NCBI RefSeq assembly: GCF_000455125.1
Contig: NZ_AUWR01000008.1
Span: forward strand, 372,001 to 436,000
DNA from: Mycobacterium sp. UM_WGJ
GTDB taxonomy: Bacteria > Actinomycetota > Actinomycetes > Mycobacteriales > Mycobacteriaceae
DNA: 64,000 nt
Reading direction: 5' to 3'
A program made the translations under genes and the position numbers. How positions within the stretch are numbered: the first letter of the stretch is position 1; each line of letters starts with the position of its first letter. Under the pieces are notes generated by a model. It was not told the DNA's origin, did no database searches, and was given only the letters and a program-made list of their open reading frames with translations. Positions 32,628 to 42,200 of this stretch are shown here, piece after piece.

Positions 32628-33420
32628 CTCCGTCGCTGAGTCCGGCGTCCTTCTCGAAACTGTTGACACCGCCGAAGATTCGCGCCCTCGCCTCCTCGGC
32701 GAGGTAACGCGCGGGCATCCGAACCGGTCCCAGCGCAGCCCACTGCTGGGCGTGGATCTCTTCGTGGTGGAGCAGCGCGTCCAGGCTCGGTCCACCAGGG
32801 CCGAGCCGCCCTGATTCAACGATCTCGCGCAGCCGCCCGGCGGGATCGAAGACTTGCTCGGTGTTGACCAGGAACAGATCACCCCACATGGTGCCGCCGC
32901 GGTGGCTGAACGAACCGTGAATGCGGTTGCCGCCCACCACCATCAGCACGCCGTTGGGGGTGGCGGCCACGCAGCCGCCGGTGTTGCAGATGCCTCGGAC
33001 CACCGCATAGCTCCAGCGGTTCGCCCGCTGACGGTCAATGATCCGCCGCAGCTCGGCGGCACCGTACAGCGTCTCGGAAAAGTCACTGCGAGCACCGCCC
33101 CGGCCGTAACCGGTGCCCGCATTGAGCAGGTAAGTCAGCAGCACCGCGCGCCGCACGGCATCGCCGCCGGCTGTCCGGGGAATGATGAAGAAGCTCTTAC
33201 CATCCGGGTCGGTGATCTGCTCCATCACGTCCAGAGCCCGGAAGCTGTCCCGCGTAAGGCCCTGCTCGCGCACGATTTCGGTCACCGCCCGCGGTCCGAC
33301 AGCGCGCCGGTCGAGGTTCGCCAGCCAAGCCCGGTGCGCTGGAGAGGGTGCAGCCAGAGCCTGGGCGGAAACGACCTCCGGTCCTGCGTGTGGACCGGGG
33401 AGGTTCACGCTTGCGACCAA
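32617..33420 (-). CDS. HExxH-containing protein, putative metallopeptidase
   Basis: A 267-residue protein of unknown function. Near the C-terminus it carries HHEEIHAQQW (HExxH at 219-223), followed by GVNSFEKDAGLSDGGY. The Glu/Asp pair there may supply a third zinc ligand. Cys145 and Cys150 flank an NTGG turn. There is no signal peptide or membrane segment. It is 27 bp from the DUF5130 gene on the same strand and may belong to the ctaJ-DUF5130 transcript. Peptidase activity is inferred from the motif only. Confidence 0.7.
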   Translation of the reverse strand: MVASVNLPGPHAGPEVVSAQALAAPSPAHRAWLANLDRRAVGPRAVTEIVREQGLTRDSFRALDVMEQITDPDGKSFFIIPRTAGGDAVRRAVLLTYLLNAGTGYGRGGARSDFSETLYGAAELRRIIDRQRANRWSYAVVRGICNTGGCVAATPNGVLMVVGGNRIHGSFSHRGGTMWGDLFLVNTEQVFDPAGRLREIVESGRLGPGGPSLDALLHHEEIHAQQWAALGPVRMPARYLAEEARARIFGGVNSFEKDAGLSDGGYR

Positions 33421-33447
33421 GGGATCGTCCGGTGGTACAGCCAGCGG

Positions 33448-33915
33448 CTAGGCCGGAGAGACGCCGGCGCTGATCACCTGCACCGCGCTGACCAGACCGT
33501 CGATCAGGTTGCCGTCGCGGAACGCCGCAGCCGCCGCGGCCACACCCTGCGGTGCGGCAACCGGGGCGATCCGGCCGGCCACGCCCGCGCCGTAGACCAC
33601 CTCGATGGCCTTCTGGTCCGGCGAGACCGCGATCAAGACGGCGTCGTTGGGGGTGGGCACCTTCGCCAAGATCTCGCGGGCCCGCGCGGCGGTGTCAGCA
33701 CCCAGGTCGCCGATGTAGGTGGCGAACCGGGACTGGGTGGCGCGCGACGCGTAGGTCAGGGCGTCATCGAGAGCCACCAGTTCCTTGACCGGGAACGGGT
33801 AGTGCAACGACGCCTCGCCGGGCTCGGTAACCCCGGAAACCCGGCCGCTGTTGGTGACCACAAAGCCGTACGGCAGGTCAGCCGGATCGATCGTTACGAC
33901 TTCACCAGTTGCCAC
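33448..33915 (-). CDS. DUF5130 / TPM-like protein, PRSAF1-type supercomplex factor
   Basis: A protein of about 155 residues from the GTG at 33915 (GGTGGA just upstream; an ATG at 33966 would overlap the previous gene by 65 bp). It is a soluble TPM-like fold with [20 protein letters not shown] and [17 protein letters not shown]. The position matches Rv2468c and, to my knowledge, M. smegmatis PRSAF1, a factor seen bound to the cytochrome bcc-aa3 supercomplex. The adjoining ctaJ-like gene supports this. Confidence 0.7.
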   Translation of the reverse strand: MATGEVVTIDPADLPYGFVVTNSGRVSGVTEPGEASLHYPFPVKELVALDDALTYASRATQSRFATYIGDLGADTAARAREILAKVPTPNDAVLIAVSPDQKAIEVVYGAGVAGRIAPVAAPQGVAAAAAAFRDGNLIDGLVSAVQVISAGVSPA

Positions 33916-34126
33916 TGGCTCCACCCCCCACGCTGAACTCGGAATTGCCGTGGCCGTGTCCGCCAACGGCCTCGTCGGTCGCCGCCCAGAGGATCGGCGG
34001 GTGTGTCCACCGCTCCGACATCTGATAGATGGCCGCGCGCGGCCCCTTCTGCGTCAGGGTCCGGGCGGCCAGCAGCGCGAACATTGCCGCCGGGATGCCA
34101 ATGAAGATGCCGAGGGTTTCCAACAT
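33902..34126 (-). CDS. ctaJ: Cytochrome aa3 accessory subunit CtaJ-like
   Basis: A 74-residue protein with one N-terminal transmembrane helix ([20 protein letters not shown]) and a hydrophilic tail containing [12 protein letters not shown] and a HGHG stretch. This layout and its pairing with the DUF5130 gene fit CtaJ of the mycobacterial cytochrome oxidase supercomplex. A GTG 6 bp upstream is an alternative start. The 3' end overlaps the DUF5130 start by about 14 bp. Confidence 0.6.
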   Translation of the reverse strand: MLETLGIFIGIPAAMFALLAARTLTQKGPRAAIYQMSERWTHPPILWAATDEAVGGHGHGNSEFSVGGGASGNW

Positions 34127-34336
34127 GCTCACGCCGTAGACGGTATCCCACCGCTCAACCAGCGGTGCGGGAACCCGGCCCGACGGTGCGCCGCGCCGGG
34201 GCGGACGCCCGAACGTCGGCCCGCCGGGACTGGCCAGCACCTGCTGAACGGGCACCGATTATGGTGGCGCCATACCCTGCCGCAGACGTTGCTCGAGGTC
34301 CAGGGGCTGCGCCGTCGTTCCGGAAAGGCGATAGTC

Positions 34337-35431
34337 ATGGTTCTTGCTGCCGCGGTCCAATTGGAGGCGGTACTCGGCGACGTTCCGGCCAACCTCGCCG
34401 CCTGTGAACGGCTGGCCGACGAGGCGGGCCGCGCCGGCGCCAGGATCATCGCCCTGCCGGAGTTCTTCACCACCGGTATCGGATTCGAGCCGGCGCTGGC
34501 TTCGGCGGCCTTACCGCCCGGCGGCGCGGCCACCGAACTGCTCACCGCGCTGGCTCGCCGGCACCGCGCGCTGGTCGGTGGGTCCTTCCTGTGTCGCGAT
34601 ACCGACGGCCACGTCCGCAACGCCTATCTGCTCGCAGGTCCCGACGGCGGTTCAGCGAGGCCCGACGAAGGAGAGCCGAAGCTGGGACCGCCGCTTGAAC
34701 CGGGCGGTTCAGCGAGGCCCGACGAAGGAGAGCCGAAGCTGGGACCGCCGCATGGACCCGGCGGTTCAGCGAGGCCCGACGAAGGAGAGCCGAAGCTGGG
34801 ACCGCCGCTTGGACCCGGCGTGGTGGGCCGCCACGACAAGGACCTGCCCACCATGTGGGAGAACGCGTTCTACACCACCGGCGACGACGACGGGGTGATC
34901 GCGGCAGGCGAATACACGGTCGGGGCGGCGGTGTGCTGGGAGTTGATGCGCACTCAGACGGTGCGCCGGCTGCGCGGCCGGGTGGACCTGGTGATGACCG
35001 GCTCGGGCTGGTGGTCGATTCCGCGCTGGTCGCCCCACGCCCTGTTCGACCGTCTCGAACGCACCAACGCCGGCACCGCGCGCCAGGCTGCGGCGTCGTT
35101 CGCCCAGTACGTCGGCGCACCGGTGGTGCATGCCGCCCACGCCGGGGCATTGACCTGCGCGATGCCGTGGCTGCCGCTTCGCTACCACGGCCATTTCGAA
35201 GGCGCCACGCTGATCGCCGACGCCGACGGCACCGTCATCGCCGAACGGCGCGCCGATCAAGGCGAAGGGATCGTCCTCGCAGAGATCACGCCCGGTCGGC
35301 GGCCGGCTCGACTCGCGCCGCCCGCCGGCTTCTGGCTGCACCGCCGCGGGACGCTGCCCACCGCGGTGTGGCACTACCAACGCTGGCACGGGCGACGCTG
35401 GTACCGGCACAACGTCGCACAGAACGTCTGA
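34337..35431 (+). CDS. Nitrilase-family carbon-nitrogen hydrolase with internal repeat
   Basis: Hydrolyses a C-N bond of an unknown amide or nitrile. The ATG at 34337 follows GGAAAGG. Of 364 residues, the catalytic triad is visible as Glu in IALPEFFTTG (about 39), Lys in RHDKDLP (about 168) and Cys in AAVCWELM (about 200). Between the first half (…NAYLLAGPDG) and the Lys region are three 19-residue repeats GGSARPDEGEPKLGPPxxP, encoded by a 57-bp tandem repeat, absent from normal nitrilases. They probably form a disordered surface loop next to the active site. It is followed after 12 bp by a membrane protein gene with a strong GAGGAGG site. Confidence 0.85.
   Translation: MVLAAAVQLEAVLGDVPANLAACERLADEAGRAGARIIALPEFFTTGIGFEPALASAALPPGGAATELLTALARRHRALVGGSFLCRDTDGHVRNAYLLAGPDGGSARPDEGEPKLGPPLEPGGSARPDEGEPKLGPPHGPGGSARPDEGEPKLGPPLGPGVVGRHDKDLPTMWENAFYTTGDDDGVIAAGEYTVGAAVCWELMRTQTVRRLRGRVDLVMTGSGWWSIPRWSPHALFDRLERTNAGTARQAAASFAQYVGAPVVHAAHAGALTCAMPWLPLRYHGHFEGATLIADADGTVIAERRADQGEGIVLAEITPGRRPARLAPPAGFWLHRRGTLPTAVWHYQRWHGRRWYRHNVAQNV
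34647..34817 (+). repeat. 57-bp tandem repeat, three copies, inside nitrilase gene
   Basis: Three head-to-tail units start at 34647, 34704 and 34761. The first 46-48 bp of each unit are identical (GCGGTTCAGCGAGGCCCGAC…) and the last 9-11 bp vary. The period is a multiple of three, so the reading frame is kept. The same unit with three substitutions occurs twice at 57521-57622. Confidence 0.95.
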
Positions 35432-35443
35432 GGAGGCACCATC

Positions 35444-35890
35444 ATGGATTGGACCGGCGCGGCACTGCGCACCGACACGCTGATCACCCTGCTGGCGGCA
35501 GGCCTGATCTTCCTGCTCGCCCTGGGACTGGGCGTCTGGAAATACCAGCAGATGGCCACCCGGCCGGAGCGCCACGCCCATCCCTACGTCGACATCGCCC
35601 ACCGTGCCGCATTGCTGTATTCCTTCGCCACGCTGCTGTTGGCGGTGTTCGTCGAGCTCAGCGCCTGGCCGACGTGGGTGAATCTGACTGCCGCCATGGT
35701 GGTCGTGTTCTACTTCCTGGCCGCCATCGTCAGCTACATCGTGCACGGCGCCCTGCAGGACACCACCAACCAGTTCGAGCACCCCTCTGCGGGACTGCAC
35801 GTGTCGATGGTGCTGCTCATCGTCGGTGAGATGGGCGGGTTTGGCGTGCTGCTCGCCGGGTTCCTCGCCGGTTGGCTCGGTCACGGCTAG
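35444..35890 (+). CDS. Four-helix membrane protein, unknown
   Basis: A 148-residue protein with four hydrophobic helices (about 12-32, 53-72, 78-100 and 118-140), His-rich short loops (PERHAHPYVDIAHRA) and no recognised family. The strong GAGGAGG ribosome-binding site and 12-bp spacing place it in an operon with the nitrilase. It ends 3 bp from the convergent HNH gene. Confidence 0.75.
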   Translation: MDWTGAALRTDTLITLLAAGLIFLLALGLGVWKYQQMATRPERHAHPYVDIAHRAALLYSFATLLLAVFVELSAWPTWVNLTAAMVVVFYFLAAIVSYIVHGALQDTTNQFEHPSAGLHVSMVLLIVGEMGGFGVLLAGFLAGWLGHG

Positions 35891-35893
35891 CGC

Positions 35894-36547
35894 TCAGGCG
35901 GCGCCTTCACCGAGATAGCGCATCCACACCGGATCGAGATCGTGAATCACCGCCAGCAGCCGCCAATGCTGGCCCTTGGGCGAGGTGGGCACCAACCGCA
36001 GCGTCCAGCCGATCTCGGCCAGTAATCGGTCCGCCTTGCGGTGATTGCAGGTCGAGCAGGCGGCTACACAGTTCTCCCAGGAGTGGTCGCCGCCACGACT
36101 GCGCGGCACCACGTGGTCCACGGTGTCGGCCTTGCCGCCGCAGTAGGCGCAGCTGTGCTGGTCGCGGTGCATCAGCGCAGCCCGGGTCAACGGGATCCGG
36201 GCGCGGTAGGGCACTCGAACGTAATTCCGCAGCCGGATCACCGACGGCACCGGCACCGACCGGGTCGCCGAGTGGATCACCGGGCCGGCCGGATCGTCGT
36301 GCACGATGTCGGCTTTACCGCAGATCAGCATGACCACGGCACGCCGCAGCGAAAGCGCCGTCAACGGCTCGAAGGTGGAGTTCAGCAGCAATACCCGCCG
36401 ACGGGTCCAGATGGATGCGGCTTCGTTGCTGGTCCCAGAACCGGTGACACCGCCGGCTGTGGCGACCGAATGCAGGCATGGGGCGGCGGCAAGCCCGCTC
36501 AGGCTCGCCGGTGGGGCACCGGGGGTGCGGTGGCCCCGACGTTTCAT
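35894..36547 (-). CDS. HNH endonuclease family protein
   Basis: The C-terminal half contains HSCAYCGG…[10 protein letters not shown]…[13 protein letters not shown], an HNH nuclease domain with two CxxC zinc knuckles. The N-terminal half carries [22 protein letters not shown], typical of the actinobacterial family matching Rv2469c. The start at 36547 (about 217 residues) is uncertain; the frame is open further upstream. It is probably chromosomal housekeeping rather than mobile, as it is conserved in position; the cellular target is unknown. Confidence 0.85.
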   Translation of the reverse strand: MKRRGHRTPGAPPASLSGLAAAPCLHSVATAGGVTGSGTSNEAASIWTRRRVLLLNSTFEPLTALSLRRAVVMLICGKADIVHDDPAGPVIHSATRSVPVPSVIRLRNYVRVPYRARIPLTRAALMHRDQHSCAYCGGKADTVDHVVPRSRGGDHSWENCVAACSTCNHRKADRLLAEIGWTLRLVPTSPKGQHWRLLAVIHDLDPVWMRYLGEGAA

Positions 36548-36682
36548 ATCCGGTCTTGCAGCCGGTTTATGTGTCGCACCATTGACCTCCGCCGAACAGT
36601 TCACCATGATTCGGTGCTGGTCGCACGCCTATTTGCTGTGTGTTCACCGGCAGTCACCGGCGATGCCCCACAATGGGGGGCG

Positions 36683-37081
36683 ATGCAGCCGATAGAAGAA
36701 CCCTCGTTTTATGACGCCGTCGGCGGCGCGGAGACGTTTAACGCCATCGTGTCGCGGTTTTATCAACTGGTCGCCCAGGATCCGATCCTGCGCCCGATGT
36801 ATCCCGCCGACGACATGGCCGGCGCCGAGGACCGGTTGCGAATGTTCCTCGAGCAGTACTGGGGCGGGCCGCGCACCTACACCGAGCGTCGTGGGCACCC
36901 GCGACTGCGGATGCGCCATATCCCCTACCGGATCGGCCCGATGCAGCGCGATGCGTGGCTGCGCTGCATGACGACGGCCATCAGCGAGATCAACAGCGAC
37001 ACCCTCGACGATGCACACCGCAGCGAACTGCTGCAGTATCTGCATTCGGCGGCGGACTTCCTGGTCAACGCGCCGATCTGA
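36683..37081 (+). CDS. glbO: Group II truncated haemoglobin O
   Basis: A 132-residue trHbO. The ATG at 36683 follows GGGGGG. Visible: [19 protein letters not shown], the proximal His in [11 protein letters not shown], and the Trp of the G helix in MQRDAWLRC. It binds O2 tightly and may protect against NO or peroxide. The stop overlaps the aglA start (TGATG). Confidence 0.95.
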   Translation: MQPIEEPSFYDAVGGAETFNAIVSRFYQLVAQDPILRPMYPADDMAGAEDRLRMFLEQYWGGPRTYTERRGHPRLRMRHIPYRIGPMQRDAWLRCMTTAISEINSDTLDDAHRSELLQYLHSAADFLVNAPI

Positions 37082-38658
37082 TGAGTCCGGCCACACGCCC
37101 TGCGGGGCAGCCATGGTGGACGAACAGCACCTTCTACCAGGTGTATCCCCGCTCGTTCGCCGACAGCAACTCCGACGGAGTCGGCGATCTCGACGGGGTG
37201 ACCGCACACCTGGACTACTTGCACTGGCTGGGGGTCGAGGCGCTGTGGCTTAACCCGGTGACGGTGTCGCCGATGGCCGACCACGGCTATGACGTGGCGA
37301 ATCCGCGTGACATCGATCCACTGTTCGGCGACCTCGCAGCGCTGGATCGGCTGGTGGCCGCCGCGCACGGGCGGGGAATCAAGCTGACGATGGACCTGGT
37401 GCCCAACCACACCAGCTCGGCGCACCCCTGGTTCGTCGAGGCATTGGCCGCCAAGCCGGGCAGTCCCGCGCGTGACCGCTACTTCTTCCGTGATGGGCGC
37501 GGAATCGACGGCCAGTTGCCGCCCAACAACTGGGTGTCGGTGTTCGGCGGCCCGGCCTGGACGCGGGTCACCGAACCCGACGGCCCCGGCCAGTGGTACC
37601 TGCATCTGTTCGATGTGTCACAGCCGGATCTGAACTGGGACAACCCGGAGGTCTTCGCCGATTTCGAGCGCACCCTGCGGTTCTGGCTGGACCGCGGCGT
37701 GGACGGCTTCCGCATCGATGTCTCCCACGGCATGGCCAAGCCGGCCGGTCTACCGGACATGCCGGTCACCGATGTGAAGCTGCTGGCCCATCAGGACGAC
37801 GACCCGCGATTCAATCGGCCCGGCGTCCACGCGATTCACCGGGCGATTCGGCGGGTCTTCGACGACTACCCGGACGCGGTGAGCGTCGGTGAGGTCTGGG
37901 TTCACGACAACGATCAGTTCGCCGAGTACCTACGGCCCGACGAACTGCACCTGGCCTTCAACTTCCGGCTGTTGCAAGCCGACTTCGATGCGACTCAGAT
38001 CCGCGGTGCGATCGACAATTCGCTGGCCGCGGTGGCGTTGGTGGGCGCCAGCGCCACCTGGGCGCTGGAGAATCACGACGTCGAGCGGGCGGTCACCCGC
38101 TACGGTGGCGGGGCCTTGGGCCTGGACCGGGCGCGGGCCATGGCCCTGGTCTTGTTGGCGTTGCCGGGCGCGGTGTTCGTCTATAACGGCCAGGAGCTGG
38201 GCCTGCCCAACGTCGAACTGCCCGATTCGGCCCTGCAGGACCCGGTGTGGGAGCGCTCCGGGCACACTGAACGCGGCCGCGACGGCTGCCGGGTGCCGCT
38301 GCCCTGGTCCGGCGAGACACCGGCTTTCGGATTCTCCGACAACCCCGACACCTGGCTGCCGATGCCGCCGGACTGGGCGGCGCTGACCGTCGAGCGTCAG
38401 CGTAGCGATCGCGCCTCGACGCTGTCGCTGTACCGGCAGGCCCTCGCCACCCGCAGGCGCAGGCCCGAACTCACCGGATCGCAGATCGATTGGCTGGACG
38501 CACCACCAGGAATGCTGGTCTTCCGACGCGGCGGACTGGTATGCGCGCTGAATGCCGGCGACCGCCCGGTGGATCTTCCCGAAGGACAGCTGATCCTGGC
38601 CAGCGCGCCGGCGACCGGCGGTGTCTTGCCGCCCGACAGCGCCGCGTGGCTGGCCTGA
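37081..38658 (+). CDS. aglA: GH13 alpha-glucosidase
   Basis: Cleaves alpha-glucosidic bonds of maltose-type sugars. The 525-residue protein starts with the barrel strand FYQVYPRSFADSNSDGVGD. It has the GH13 catalytic residues in DGFRIDVSHGM (nucleophile Asp), VGEVWV (acid/base Glu) and ENHDVER (Asp), and a short C-terminal beta domain. It matches Rv2471. Translationally coupled to glbO by a 1-bp overlap, an unexplained but conserved pairing. Confidence 0.94.
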   Translation: MSPATRPAGQPWWTNSTFYQVYPRSFADSNSDGVGDLDGVTAHLDYLHWLGVEALWLNPVTVSPMADHGYDVANPRDIDPLFGDLAALDRLVAAAHGRGIKLTMDLVPNHTSSAHPWFVEALAAKPGSPARDRYFFRDGRGIDGQLPPNNWVSVFGGPAWTRVTEPDGPGQWYLHLFDVSQPDLNWDNPEVFADFERTLRFWLDRGVDGFRIDVSHGMAKPAGLPDMPVTDVKLLAHQDDDPRFNRPGVHAIHRAIRRVFDDYPDAVSVGEVWVHDNDQFAEYLRPDELHLAFNFRLLQADFDATQIRGAIDNSLAAVALVGASATWALENHDVERAVTRYGGGALGLDRARAMALVLLALPGAVFVYNGQELGLPNVELPDSALQDPVWERSGHTERGRDGCRVPLPWSGETPAFGFSDNPDTWLPMPPDWAALTVERQRSDRASTLSLYRQALATRRRRPELTGSQIDWLDAPPGMLVFRRGGLVCALNAGDRPVDLPEGQLILASAPATGGVLPPDSAAWLA

Positions 38659-38671
38659 GCGGAAAGTCTGG

Positions 38672-38761
38672 TCAGCTGAGATCGCTTGTGGCGCCGACGA
38701 ATTCGACGACCACGTCCGCGAACCGGTCCGGCTGGTCGATCATGCTTCGCGCACGCATGCA
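38672..38761 (-). pseudogene. Possible C-terminal remnant of an alpha/beta-hydrolase
   Basis: On the minus strand a short frame reads RARSMIDQPDRFADVVVEFV… then stops at 38672. This resembles the last helix of alpha/beta-hydrolases, where 'HxxxxDQPDRFADVVVEFL' is common. No body of the enzyme exists upstream; the thioesterase stop is 20 bp away. Likely a deletion scar; evidence is short. Confidence 0.35.
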
Positions 38762-38780
38762 CAGTGATGCCTGCTGCCGC

Positions 38781-39221
38781 TCAGCGGATGAACTTCTCCA
38801 GGTAGGCGCGGTGGTCCGCCGACAGCCGCACCAGCTTCTGCTCGTCGATGCTGAAGGTGGCCAACTGCGTCTCGGCGATCACGGCCGGCCGGGAATCCGG
38901 GGCCGCGTGCACCGAGCGCACCTCGTAGCCGATGGTGAAGTCCACCGTGCGCAGCCGCGACACCCACATAGTCACCTGCAGCGGTGAGTCCGTCAGCCGC
39001 AGCTGCCCCTTGTAGGCAACCTTGACCTCGGCGATCAGCAGCCCGACGCTGGTGATGTCGACCGCGAACGCCGGCGACAGGAACGGCACCCGCGCCTCTT
39101 CAAGCATGGTCACCATGGTCGCGTGGTTCACGTGCTGATACATGTCGATGTCCGACCAGCGCACCGGAACCGCTGCCACAAAGCCCACCGGCGCCCCGGT
39201 GGATTCGCCTGCCGGACTCAC
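38781..39221 (-). CDS. 4HBT-type acyl-CoA thioesterase
   Basis: The GTG at 39221 overlaps the gdh stop by 4 bp (GTGA) and gives 146 residues; a longer frame inside gdh is a shadow. The hot-dog domain starts [20 protein letters not shown], with the Asp/His/Asn active-site pattern of 4-hydroxybenzoyl-CoA-thioesterase-like enzymes. Position matches Rv2475c. The coupling to gdh suggests co-expression; the acyl substrate is unknown. Confidence 0.92.
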   Translation of the reverse strand: MSPAGESTGAPVGFVAAVPVRWSDIDMYQHVNHATMVTMLEEARVPFLSPAFAVDITSVGLLIAEVKVAYKGQLRLTDSPLQVTMWVSRLRTVDFTIGYEVRSVHAAPDSRPAVIAETQLATFSIDEQKLVRLSADHRAYLEKFIR

Positions 39222-42200
39222 GAAGCCGCGCCGCGTGTCATGCTGCGGATCTGGCGTGCCGCCACCGACAGGGTTGCCAGATCCCGCTGGCCCGATTCGT
39301 AGATCTGGGCCAGCGTGCGCCGCGCCCGCTCCACGCGTGAGGCGTTGGTCGATTCCCATTCGGTGATTTTCTGCATCCCGTCCTCGTCCGGTTCCCCGAC
39401 CGCCAGCACATCCAGGCACAGCGACCGCACCGAATTGTAGATGTCGTCGCGGATAGCCAACCGCGCCAAGGCGTGCCAGCGGTCATCGCGCGGCAATTGG
39501 GCGACCGCCGTCAGCAGGCCGTCGGCGCCCAACCGATCCATCAGCGCGAAATAGGTGTCGGCGACCTCATCGGCGTCACGTTCGGTGATGTCGGCGACGT
39601 CGATGACGTCGAGCAGGCTGTAGCGGTACAAGCCCAGTGCGACATCGGTAGCCAGGCCACGAGGCACGCCCTGAGTCTCGAACTCGCTGATGTGTTTGGC
39701 GACGATGTCGGCATCGTCGCCGCGCAGCCATTCCGACATCCGCGGTGACAGCGCGGCGACCTGCTCGGCGAACCGATTGATCTCGGCGCCCACCGCCAGT
39801 GGCTGCGGGCGGTAGTTGAGCAGCCAACGGCCGGCCCGGTCGATGAGCCGCCGCAGATCCAGGGTCATCCGGTCGGTCACCGCAACCGGCAGACCGTCGC
39901 GCTCACCGGCGGCGCGGATGCGCCGCCACAATTCGCCCACCCCGAAGATGGCGTCGGTCGCGACGTAGGCGCGCACCGCGTCGATCAGTTCCACCCCGGC
40001 GTCCTCGGTGATCCGGAAGGCATAGGTGATGCCCGCGGTGTCCACCACGTCGTTGATCAGCATGGTGGTGACGATCTCGCGGCGCAGTTGGTGCTGGCGG
40101 ATCTCGGGGCCGAAGCGCTGTTGCAGTACCTGCGGAAAATACTGCGGCAGCCGGGCGGCGAACACGTCCTGCTCGGGTAGGTCGGTGGACAGTACCGCCG
40201 CTTTCAGCGTCAGCTTGACGTGCGCCATCAGAGTGGCCAACTCCGGTGAGGCCAGGCCCAGCCCGGCCTCGGCGCGTCGGGCGATCTCCTTCTCCGATGG
40301 CAGCGCCTCCAGGGCGCGGTTGAGCCCGCGGTCTGCCACCAGGTGGCGGATCTGCTCGGCGTGCACCGGCAGCAGGCTCGCGGCGTTGGCCCGGCTGGTG
40401 CCCATCAGATCGTTCTGGGCGGTGTTGTCCGCCAGGACCAGCGCACTGACCTCGTCGGTCATCGATGCCAGCAACGCGGGCCGGTCGACGGCGTCGACCT
40501 TGCCGACGGTGACCAGGGCGTCGATCAGGATCTTGATGTTGACCTCGTGGTCGGAGCAGTCGACGCCGGCCGAGTTGTCCAGGGCGTCGGTGTTGATGCG
40601 GCCGCCGGCCAGGTCGAACTCGACGCGGCCCAGCGGCGTGACGCCGAGGTTTCCGCCTTCGCCGATCACCTTGGCGCGCACCTGGTTTCCGTTGACCCGG
40701 ACCTGGTCGTTGGCACGGTCTCCGACGTCGACGTCGGATTCGGACTCGGCTTTGACGTAGGTGCCGATGCCGCCGTTGAACAACAGGTCCACGGGCGCCC
40801 GCAGGATCGCCCGGATCAGCACCGGCGGGGTGAGTTCGGTGATGTCCGCGTCGAGACCCAGCACGGCGGCGACCTGCGGGCTGACCGGCACGGATTTCAG
40901 GTCGCGCGCGTAGACACCGCCTCCGGCGCTGATCAGCGACTTGTCGTAGTCGTCCCAACTGGATCGGGGCAGGTCGAACATCCGCTGACGCTCGGCGAAA
41001 GACCGGGCGGGATCTGGGTCGGGATCGAGGAAGATGTGCCGATGGTCGAAGGCGGCCACCAGTCGGATGTGTTCACTGCGCAGCATGCCGTTGCCGAACA
41101 CGTCGCCGCTCATATCTCCGACGCCGACAACGGTGAAATCCTGGGTCTGGGTGTCGATTCCCATCTCCCGGAAATGCCGCTTGACCGACTCCCAGGCACC
41201 TTTCGCGGTGATGCCCATCTCCTTGTGGTCGTAGCCGACCGACCCACCGGACGCGAACGCGTCGCCCAGCCAGTAGCCGTAGGACTTGGCCACCCCGTTG
41301 GCGATGTCGGAGAAGCTGGCGGTGCCCTTGTCGGCGGCCACCACCAGATACGCGTCGTCGCCGTCGCGGCGCACGACCTGCGACGGCGCGCTGACCGCGC
41401 CGGTGGCGTGATCGACGTTGTCGGTGAGGTCGAGCAGTCCGGAGATGAACAGCGTGTAGCAGGCGATCCCTTCGTCGCGGGCCGCCTCGCGATCCGCTAC
41501 CGGATTGCCGGTGGGCGTCGGTGGGCGCTTGACCACGAAGCCGCCTTTGGCTCCGGTCGGGACGATGACGGCGTTCTTGACCTCTTGGGCCTTGACCAGT
41601 CCGAGGATCTCGGTGCGATAGTCCTCGCGGCGGTCCGACCAGCGCAGCCCGCCACGCGAGACGAAGCCGAACCGCAGGTGCACCCCCTCGACCCGGGGTG
41701 AGTAGACGAAGATCTCGAACTTCGGCCGGGGCAGTGGCAACTCGTCGATCAAGCCGGCATCCAGCTTGAGCGCCAGTACGTTACGCGCGCGGGCCGAATC
41801 GGCGCGGGTGACAAAGTAATTGGTGCGTAGGGTGGCTTGAATCAGCGAGGCGAACGCGCGCAGGACCCGGTCGGTGTCCAGGCTCACCACCGCGTCGATG
41901 CCCGCCGCGACCTCCGCGGCGGCCGCCTGTGCGTCACGGTTGCGATGCGTGCGCGACGGGTCGAACAGCGCCTCAAACAGTGCCACCAGGCCGCGCGCGA
42001 TGCCCGGATACTCGTTAAGCACCGAGGCGATGTGGTTCTCGCTGTAGGGGAAGCGGGCCTGGCGCAGGTATTTGGCGTAGCCGCGCAGCACCACGACCTG
42101 TTGCCAGTTCAAACCGGCGCGCAGCACCAGCTCGTTGAATCGGTCGGGCTCGACACGGCCCTCCCAGATCGCGGTGACCCCGTCGGCGAATCGCTGTTCG

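Noticed and set aside
34647-34817. CRISPR array
   Set aside because: Units of 46 bp with 11-bp variable parts in a coding frame, and no cas genes; spacers are far too short.
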